Part shown: positions 55,511-64,000 of the stretch, piece after piece
Position numbering within the stretch: position 1 is the stretch's first letter
Layout: the number at the start of each line of letters is the position of its first letter
Origin: Owenia fusiformis
Taxonomy: Eukaryota; Annelida; Polychaeta; Sabellida; Oweniidae
Direction of reading: 5' to 3'
Length of the DNA: 64,000 nucleotides
Assembly: GCA_903813345.2 (NCBI GenBank)
Contig: CAIIXF020000010.1
Coordinates: 22,703,181-22,767,180 of the forward strand
Program-made: the position numbers and the translations under genes
Notes under the pieces: model-generated
The model's input: the letters and a program-made list of their open reading frames with translations, nothing else
What the model was told of the DNA's origin: nothing
Database searches by the model: none

Positions 55511-57535
55511 TTATATGTAAGATTTGTGATAGACAAAGAAGGGCGACACATTTGTTTTTTAAGATGATTTTGCCAAAATTGAGGATTATAATTACTTTAG
55601 TACTAAGTGTAATAAATACACACTTAATTAATTATCATTTAGACAACTACATATGTTGCCGGATTACTGAGAATTTTGGACTTGAATTACATTTCAACAA
55701 CTGAGTAAAAATAATTGTGTTTTTTTAAATTTATTTTAGACTAATTAATTGAACTATTAACTTGTCAAAAAGAACAGTATAAAACACACATGAAAAATAG
55801 GCTTCAAAATTTAATTGCAATTCTGTATAGAAACTATTTAGTAATTTGCTAGAATTATTTATCATAATTAAATGAAAACAATATATTATATACAATTCTG
55901 GATTTCTTAACAGAACTTTGAACTCGAATTGTACTTCAATAAAATTGTAAATGTAGGTGCACATATTTAACTGTAATCAATGATACAGAATTGAACTAAC
56001 ACTGATCTTTTAAAAACTAAATTATTATTTCTCAATATATTCTCAGTTACATAAACTTAAAAAATATTATTATAATAACATTTATTTGTACACTAATGCC
56101 AAATTCTAAATGGATCTAGATTCAAGTACAACAACATGCCTATAAGATACACAGTAGTCTATACATGAACTATATAATACTTAACTGTTTTACATATCAT
56201 TATCTTGATACAAGATATACATTAACTATACATAAACTTGATATAAACTACATTTTTCATATCATTTTTATACAACATACTCGACATGATAATATAACTC
56301 ATATGATAATTTAATTTGAACTGATTTCAAAAATATTGGCAAATATCTTTCAAATTAATCATTGGAATTAATTTGATAAAAAATTTATACTGATTCTAAC
56401 ATGATTTAGAAAATGTTAGCATGTTACACAATACAAATATACATCCTCCGAACACAGGCCTCAAGAACTTGTACCTCCTTCTTCCAAGAAGGAAGAAACG
56501 TAGCGGATGGTGTCTATGTCTACGTTCGGAGGATGACAAATATACCAATGGCTAAAAATTATACAACAAATCAACTTATATATTTTATGAAGATGACTTT
56601 GATTTGCCATAACAGAATAATAATTGCACAAATCTGAGATTTCTGTAAAACTGAAACATCAAATTATCTTTGACATCAAATTCTATAACCATCATGTGTG
56701 GCCACGCAGAGCATGCCTTAAACATTCTCCAGTCATGGGGAGAGAATGTGTTGTCGTTGGGGCAATCTGCACCAGGTCGCCTTTGCATTTTATTTCGCTA
56801 ATTTGGACATGTTGAAAATGAATGAACTTCATCTTCTTCTTGATAGAGCGGTCTACCCCAACATTTTGAAATTTACTGAGTAGAAAAGTAAAGTGAATAC
56901 CTCAGCAATTTGAGATTGTCAAAACTGTTGTGACCAGGGGGAAATATAGAAATGAATGTTAAAATTGTTTAGGTAAGAAATAGAGAATAGTTAAGTGTTA
57001 AAAATTATCAGCAATCAGCTATCAATGTAGGGCTGAAACATGGTTCCTTATTGACATTTGAACCTCCAACAGCATCCAATTTGTTAATGTAATTAGTCAT
57101 ATAATTGTGAATATACAGTAAAAACTTATATATTTAAACAATTTCAAAAAATCTCTAAAGCATACAGATATTAGATCAAGCAATTTACTCCTAATTTTTG
57201 AGAATATTGATATCTTTAATGCGTCCTTTTATCTCTTACCCATATCTTTAATAGAAAATGTGGGTGGGTGATACAAATGACCACCTAGAATGGCCAGATT
57301 AATAGACCCAACTTGTAAATAGAAATATAGATTATAATATATTGACATCCAACATGAATACGTTTTGTTCAATTCACAACAAGCAGTTCTAGGGAGTATC
57401 ACAAAATGTATTATATCTAGTACTTTTATACACATTGTTGACGACAACCAAATCAAATCGTTAAACCATACTTGCTGTAATAAACAATTGTACTTTTGAA
57501 ATTTCAAAGGAAATCCCAAATCCCAAAGGGACAGT
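55511..57535. other. AT-rich non-coding stretch
   Basis: Mostly A and T. Two GC-richer islands stand out, near 56440-56540 (inverted repeat, listed separately) and 56690-56790 (no assignment). The missing IRF exon was looked for here and not recognised. Confidence 0.4.
56442..56535. repeat. 12-bp perfect inverted repeat enclosing a second hairpin
   Basis: CATCCTCCGAAC (56442-56453) pairs exactly with GTTCGGAGGATG (56524-56535). Within the 70-base interval, TCCTTCTT (56476-56483) pairs exactly with AAGAAGGA (56486-56493). The segment is clearly GC-richer than its AT-rich surroundings. A structured RNA, a small element or part of an exon are all possible. Confidence 0.6.
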
Positions 57536-57539
57536 TGGA

Positions 57540-60500
57540 AATATACTCATGAAGAATAAAACAGTAGACCGGTAAATAAGTTTTTATCCCATGATATTCA
57601 AGAGTGATTTCATGAAATCAATTTTAAGTTATAAGTTTTTCAAATTAGAAAAAGGGCAAAATATAAGTTCAGCCCATAAAAACTCCTGATGAATAAAGTT
57701 ATTTGGAAAATATTGTCTACATGATACCAGTGTTACTTACAATACAAATCTAGCTGAAGGAAATATAAGGCACAGATGATATTGTTTGGCAGAAATTCCC
57801 TGGAGGTCGATAACATTTTTGTGCAAGGTTTTGGAAGTTTTTACAACTTTTTGTTAATATTTTTACTATCACAGATATGCCCTGGAGTTATTCACTAAGA
57901 ACTATATATCTAGTAGTATCATGGAATAAATGACAATATGATACTGAAATGCAGGCTTTTGAGAAGAGATATGAGTAAGGGAATATCACAGAAAGAAAGA
58001 TGATGAGTTAAGAAAAATACCCAAAATTATTTCAGTATACAATATTATCCTGGCAATATCCTGGGTGATAACAGGTTGGAAACCAAGTCAGTAATTGTTA
58101 GGTTTATTTATTTGAGAGCCAAATTGTTGGTTTCAAGAAATATTGCAACAGTTGTCATAATGATTGAGTTCTGATCTAGAGATAAGTCAAGACATCCATG
58201 CTTAAATAAATTCAGGTAATTCTTTTGATTTCTCTATTCAATTTCTGCTACTTCTGTGATACCTCTAAATAATTTTATCTTGCTGCAGTTAGAAGTGAGC
58301 GGTGAAAGAAAACAGTCAGGAGTATCTATAAAATTGAATAATTGGTTGAAGAGAAAAACATTGTTGAATTCAGTTCACCATACCAATACCAATCATTTAT
58401 ATTTTTCAGTATAATATTATTCTGATCAGGGAGAAGTGTATGAATTACACACATTTCATGATTTCAAAGAATTACAGATTTGAATTGAATTTCAACAACT
58501 CAATAAATTAATAACTATGATTTCATAAGCAATATATAACATTTAACATATGATTGATACATGAGAGGTATCTAATAAGTGCTCTAAACTGAATTGATTA
58601 AATATTATTATTTATTAAAAATTTACAAAATAACATGTGTAATAAGTTCCACATGAAATCTTGTATCATTTCAGCACCAGATGACCCTAACAATATTTCT
58701 TTTAATGAGAATTACCAAGAATTTAGCATTCTAATGGACTTCAAAAACTTGTATAAAAAGCATTTTTTCAGAAAAAGGTTGTATCATTTCATCTTATCAT
58801 TTAGTTGAGCACATTTGTGGTGATTCATGGTATGCAGCTAATGAGAATTACCAAGAATTTAGCATTCTAGGTGGACTTCAAAAACTTGTATAAAAAGCAT
58901 TTTTTCAGAAAAAAATTGTATCATTTCATCTAATCATTTAGTTGAGCACATTTTTGGTGATTCATGGTATGCAGCTAATGAGAATTACCAACAATTTGTA
59001 TTCTTTAAGAACTTCAAAACGTACATATTTTGTAAGATAAAGAATCATGTTGCATCTTTTGAATTAATTCTATACTTTAAAATCATTCATAATTTTGATT
59101 TAAAATCATGATTTATATGTTGTATCTTGCACTTGCTATAATAAGCAATAGATCAATGGTTAAAATTAGACAAAGCACAGGTAAATTTTTTTCTTGAATT
59201 TTAATGGAGATATCGATGCCCAAAGTGAAAATATTGTCTTGAAGAATAAAACACATTTGACCAGTAAATAACCTTTTTATCCCATGATATTCATGACTGT
59301 TATCAAGAAATCATTTTAGTTAATTTTTTTCATAAAAAATTAAAATAAAAAGGGCAAAATATAATTTTATCCCATAATACAACTTGGTCTGGAACTAATA
59401 AGTTCCACGTGGAATCTCATATTATTTCAGCACTAGATGGCCCTGGCATTATTTGTGTTCATGAGAATTACCAAGATTTTAGCATTCTAGTTAGACTTCA
59501 CTTAAATAAACAAAAAAACTTAAATACAAAGTACATTTTTATAAAACATTATGTTGTATTATTTCATCTAATAATTCAATTGTGCATATTTGCAGTACAG
59601 TGCTAATTAGAAAAGAGTAGATGCAAGTAGTAATGATTCTGATTTATGTCATTAAATATTCAAAATTTAGTTGAGGGATATCATTTTTGAAATCTACATA
59701 TAAAAGTACATCTAGTGAAGTGGTTTTGAAAATTGTTCATCAAATTTAATATTTTAATTTTCTTTAATCTACTGAAAATTTAAGTTTGAGGAAATTTTTT
59801 TCTGTTTTTGCTATAGTCTGACATGTTATCTGACCCGAAAATGAGGACACGATTATAGCTCATGATGACAACTTAAGAAAAATATAAAACATAGATGATA
59901 TTATTTGGCAGAAATTCACCAGAGTTGAGTAACATTTTTGTGAGAGAGATTGGGAGTTTTCACAAATTTTTATAAATAATTATAAATATCACAAATATAC
60001 CCCAGTGTTATTTACTGGGAACTAGTAGTATCATGGAATAAAGGACAACATGATACTGAAACGCAAGCTTTTGAGAAGAGATGTGAGTAAGGGAATATCA
60101 CAAAGAGAAAGAGGATTAGTTAAATAGGAAAATGTGCAAGAATACCATTTTTCAGAATGATTATTATATTGAAGTACAGTTACATGTATTTGAATGATTT
60201 TTGTATGATCATGTTATGTAGACTTTGATTTCAGATTTTGAATTTCAACAATTCATTTTTTGACTTCAGTTATATAGTTGGCAATTATTCAATTCTGAAA
60301 GTGCAGATTTTAGGAACAAGTTTTAGGTATATTGGAGCAGAATATTTAGGACCAAGATAACATTGATGTTATTCAGAATAATTCCAAGAATTGAGCATTT
60401 TAGTTGGACTTCTATAACTTATATTAAAAGCATATTTTTCCAGAAACAATTATGTTGTATTATTTGTCCAATTATACGTGGGGCAGTGCTAATGAGTATT

Positions 60501-60560
60501 ACCAAGAATTTTACTTTATCTATAAACTTCAAAAACTTGGATATAAACACAAAGCAAACT
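57540..60560 (+). repeat. Diverged ~2-kb duplication of mosaic repeat units
   Basis: GAAGAATAAAACA...TTTTATCCCATGATATTCA occurs near 57552 and 59238. AGATGATATTNTTTGGCAGA...TAGTATCATGGAATAAA occurs near 57773-57930 and 59893-60040. GAGAATTACCAAGAATTTAG-type units occur near 58708, 58848, 58978, 59462 and 60500. The last are relatives of the 53.7-55.5 kb units. The whole stretch is a mosaic of one repeat family without coding content. Confidence 0.7.
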
Positions 60561-61345
60561 TGATTAAGTATGCTACAATATACATTCTTTTCTGTTACTA
60601 AAATGTTTTTATATATTTCAGGGTTGTGATTATATTTATGTTTATTTACCAATACACTTGATTAAAGTGTGTTACATATACATTCTTATTTTCTAAATGA
60701 TTTTCTAAACATTCTAGGTTTGTGGATATTTTATTTTTTTATGGTCATATTTATATACACTTCGCACAACTAAGAATTCTGGACTTAAGTTGACTTCAAC
60801 AAGTTAGGAACAAATGATTTTTATGTCAATTAATTTTATTTATTTCTGATTTATCTTAATCATACAATGAACATCTAAAGATTCAACAGGTGACATCATT
60901 TCTAGTATTTATACCCAAATATGTTACAGGTGTGGATATTCACACACATTTTACAGAATGTTTTACAATGAAGATTCATACGGTGTATACAAATGTAGAT
61001 TTTTTTAATTAAACCTCACGATTAATTATCAATAAATAATTTAAATTAATATTTTCGATTGTATTGATATTAATCTTGGGACGCCTACACACACTTCATG
61101 ACTTCTTAGAATTTTGGACTTGATTTCAACTTCAAAAACTTGCAATGAATTTTATTTGCCATTAAAGAAATACATTAAGACAATTTCAGATAATTTGATA
61201 ATTAACTCCAATTTAAAATAAATCTTTCATTTTTATAAAAGAATAATGCTGAATGAAACAGGGACAGGGGATCTTTTATTGAATTTCAATAATATTTGCA
61301 ATTACAAATGATTAGTTTATCCTAGTGTAATATCAAATACACAAA
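60560..61345. other. AT-rich non-coding stretch
   Basis: Nothing recognised beyond low-complexity AT sequence and vague relatives of the upstream repeat words. Confidence 0.4.
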
Positions 61346-61349
61346 TGGA

Positions 61350-61460
61350 ATTCAAAATGTCACCACCTGCCATCTGTTACAGATGCTGAACACCGACTGC
61401 CAATCGCCAAATGCCAACCACTAAACACTGTCAACAAAAAAGTTGAAGGCTCACAATGTC
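61350..61460 (+). repeat. Dispersed repeat R3, copy 4
   Basis: GTCACCACCTGCCATCTGTT, CAGATGCTGAACACCGACTG, CCAATCGCCAAATGCCAACC and GTCACCACTTCTGGTGACAT: the most complete of the four R3 copies. Confidence 0.65.
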
Positions 61461-61933
61461 ACCACTTCTGGTGACATAAAAACACATTAAACAAATATCC
61501 AAAAATCCCCAGAGGTCACAAAATCAATGAAATGTCAGGAAATATGTTTGGGTCTTATATATTTTCGAAATACGCCTCTATTATTATATGACATGAATGT
61601 ATGTATTCTTCAGAAATGGCTTTGTGTATTTCAGGCGCTAAGATTTGAATTCCAGAAATACATATATTACTCAATAAGTCTATTACTCGGGGTGGAAGGT
61701 GTGAGAATAGTGCAAAAAATGACTTTTTGAGCTGGATGGACTTTCTCTATATTTTTTATTCTATTAGGGTGTCCTGCATAAAGGATTTCGCCTGCGAAGC
61801 ATATAACTCTTGCGAACATATCTAAATACTGGTCCGAAGAAGACATACCTTGAATCTTTTAGAAAAAATTGGCTAAAAATGGAAACTACAAAAAGTCAAA
61901 ATGTTCAACTCAAACAAAACTCTAGCCATTTAA

Positions 61934-64000
61934 TATTAACACTATGTATTATTTAATGTTTTTCAGATGTTTAAGGACCTTCATTAGTGTACTAGTGTCT
62001 AGAAATAAGATAATTAAGGACAAAATTTGGCATTTTTGATCATTTTCGCTTTCAGCAGTAACATATAGTTCCTTATATCTTGAGTTTAATGCTGACTGGT
62101 TGTTGCAATTTTGATCAAATCTGTTCTTGTACATGTATTCTTCCATTTAAGATACAAAAAATGTATATTGGACCACCAATGGTCATATTAGAGCTTTCAG
62201 ATCTCCCCTACCCCATTTATTATGAAAAATTACCGAAACATGTGAAAAAGTAAAATAACTTGAATTTATAAACTAACAATGTTTTAGCTATTCTATATCA
62301 ATATTATGTGTTATTTAATGTTTTTCAGATATTTCAGAACCTTTATTGGTATATTAGTGCCTACAAATGAGACATTTAAGGACAAAACTTTGCATTTTTT
62401 AATCATTTTAGCTTTCAGCAGTAACATATCCTTCCTCATATATTATAGGAATATCCTATGGTTTTGAAAAAATATCATTTATATCCATGAGTGGATATTG
62501 ATATCTTCATGAGTGAGCGCAGCGAATGAGTGAAGATATTTGTATCCATGAGTGGATATAATTGATATTTTTGAAAAACCATAGGATTGTCCGTTTATCC
62601 CATCAGCGAAAAAAATTTGAAAAATATAATTTGAGAAAAAATTTGAAAAAATTATTGAAAAAAGTTGTGAAAAAATGTTGACATTTTTTTGGAAATGAAA
62701 TTTTTGAAAAATATTTTTGAAAATAATTAAAAAGAGTAAAAAGATTTTTTTTTTTGAAAAAAATCGAAACCATCGAATATCACTTTTCAAACCATCGAAT
62801 ATCACTTTTCAAACCATCGAATATCACTTTTTAAGACGTGATATTCGATAGTTTAAAAGTGATATTCGATGGTTTGTGAATTTTTTGCTTAAATATGATA
62901 TCTTGATCCACATATCAAATATATCTTCATGTGATATTCGATCTATATCCTTGCAACCATGGGATAAAGAGTTTTATGCTTACTGGTTGTTGCAATCTTA
63001 ATCAAATCTGTTCTTGTACATATCTTCTTCTATTTGAGGTATAGAAAATGTATAGTGGACCACCAATGGTCACATTAGAGCTTTCAGATCTTCCCTACCC
63101 CATTTATCATGAAAAATTAAAGAAAAATATGAAAATATAAAATAACTTGAAATTATAAACTTAAACAAAGTTGTAGCTATTCTATATCAATATTATGTGT
63201 TATTTAATGTTTTTAAGATATTTCAGAACCTTTATTGTTAAACTAGTGCCTAGAAATGAGACATTTACGGACAAAACGTGGCATTTTTTACCATTTTTGC
63301 TTTCAGCAATAATGTATAGGTCCTTGTATCTTGAGTTTCATGCTGACTGGTTGGTGCATTCTTGGTCAGATCTGTTCTTGTACATGTCTTCTTCCATTTA
63401 GGATATAAAAAATGTATATTGGACAACCAATGTTCATATTAGAGCTTTCATATCTCCCCTGCCCCATTTATAATGTAAATGAAAAAGTAATTTCAAAACA
63501 TAAACTTTAACAAATTTGTAGCTATTCTCTATCAATACTTTGTATTATTTAATGTTACCTTCATGCGATTACATTTGTCTAAAATTTATGTGTTATTTAA
63601 TGTTTTTAAGATATTTCAGAACCTTTATTGTTAAACTAGTGCCTAGAAATGAGACATTTACGGACAAAACGTGGCATTTTTTACCATTTTTGCTTTCAGC
63701 AATAATGTATAGGTCCTTGTACCTTGAGTTTCATGCTGACTGGTTGGTGCATTCTTGGTCAGATCTGTTCTTGTACATGTCTTCTTCCATTTAGGATATA
63801 AAAAATGTATATTGGACAACCAATGTTCATATTAAAGCTTTCATATCTCCCCTGCCCCATTTATAATGTAAATGAAAAAGTAATTTCAAAACATAAACTT
63901 TAACAAAATTGTAGCTATTCTCTATCAATACTTTGTATTATTTAATGTTACCTTCATGCGATTACATTTGTCTAAAATTTATGGACAAAATTTGGCATTT
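61934..64000 (+). repeat. Tandem array of a 360-396-bp unit, running off the window
   Basis: TTATTTAATGTTTTTCAGAT-type starts recur near 61947, 62308, 63197 and 63591, with a partial start at the end. Shared downstream words include CAGCAGTAACATAT, CTGACTGGTTGTTGCA, TCTGTTCTTGTACATGT and ATTGGACCACCAATGGTCAT. The 63195 and 63591 copies are almost identical over 396 bp, including an identical 68-codon frame; older copies are diverged. Copy 2 is split by an insertion at 62446-62968. Confidence 0.85.
62446..62968. mobile_element. Hairpin-rich insertion inside array copy 2
   Basis: Compared with copy 1, copy 2 has about 520 extra bases between CCTCATAT and GAGTTTTATGC. Near its left end, CCTATGGTTTTGAAAAAATA is inverted at about 62561-62583, with a second hairpin (ATATCTTCA...TGAAGATAT) inside. 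Then comes a TTTGAAAAA-rich tract (62600-62765). Three direct copies of AAACCATCGAATATCACTTT follow (62767-62832), then two inverted copies (62838-62875). TATCCYATGGTT-like words occur at both ends in opposite orientation. Confidence 0.6.

Noticed and set aside
56450-56560. Possible last DNA-binding-domain exon of IRF (frame with DGVYVYVRRM)
   Set aside because: The phase does not fit the upstream exon through the obvious AG, and the WKxxFRCA motif expected in the same exon is absent.
62479-62805. 108-codon minus-strand frame rich in Phe and Ile
   Set aside because: It crosses the TTTGAAAAA low-complexity tract. Composition alone explains it.
63195-63794. Identical 68-codon frames in two copies as a duplicated gene
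   Set aside because: The identity spans the entire 396-bp unit including non-coding parts, so it reflects a recent tandem duplication.

Overview
This window is AT-rich, intron-rich animal nuclear DNA. It has spliced genes with consensus GT/AG sites, long introns and many transposon remnants. The gene content (an HHIP-like secreted protein, an interferon-regulatory-factor DNA-binding exon, EGF-module exons) and the transposon content (a Ty3-type element apparently primed by tRNA-Leu, an L1/Tx1-like LINE, a PIF/Harbinger relic, and a fold-back element resembling the TU elements I recall from sea urchin) suggest a marine invertebrate. A deuterostome such as an echinoderm or hemichordate is my best guess, but a lophotrochozoan is not excluded. 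No bacterial genes, CRISPR arrays, rRNA or tRNA genes were recognised.

Layout. 1-6 kb is mostly featureless, with a LINE endonuclease scrap and one copy of a dispersed repeat. 6.2-10.8 kb holds a 290-bp inverted-repeat element and then a 3.95-kb fold-back transposon. Its ends are arrays of a 15-bp tandem repeat in opposite orientation, flanked by an 8-bp target duplication, and it contains two further large palindromes. 11.3-12.1 kb has more small inverted-repeat elements. At 12.5 kb is an intact EGF exon on the minus strand with a decayed duplicate beside it. From 14.6 to 37.3 kb the plus strand carries one complete eight-coding-exon gene. It predicts an 828-residue secreted HHIP-like protein with a signal peptide, a folate-receptor-like cysteine-rich domain, a glucose/sorbosone-dehydrogenase-type beta-propeller and, unexpectedly, a C-terminal VWA-like domain that has lost its metal site. 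Its 16-kb first intron is interrupted by a full-length, very young Ty3-type LTR retrotransposon on the minus strand (21131-30230). That element has LTRs of about 1.2 kb, a cysteine-free Gag and a Pol reached by a classic -1 slippery site. A second minus-strand EGF exon at 37.5 kb is phase-compatible with the one at 12.5 kb. The HHIP-like gene may therefore sit inside an intron of an opposite-strand EGF-domain gene.

37.7-53 kb is intergenic or intronic. It holds a 5'-truncated LINE with a 16-bp target duplication (42679-45158), a 1-kb PIF/Harbinger derivative that keeps the start of a transposase (47964-48968), and two abutting inverted-repeat elements near 50.0-50.8 kb. At 53134-53630 is an exon carrying most of an IRF DNA-binding domain. 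The rest of that gene was not found. From 53.7 kb to the end the sequence is a mosaic of AT-rich repeats: three tandem copies of a unit of about 0.6 kb, diverged relatives out to 60.6 kb, and a 360-396-bp tandem array from 61.9 kb that is interrupted by a hairpin-rich insertion.

All assignments come from reading the sequence and from family knowledge held in memory. No similarity search, folding or splice prediction was run.
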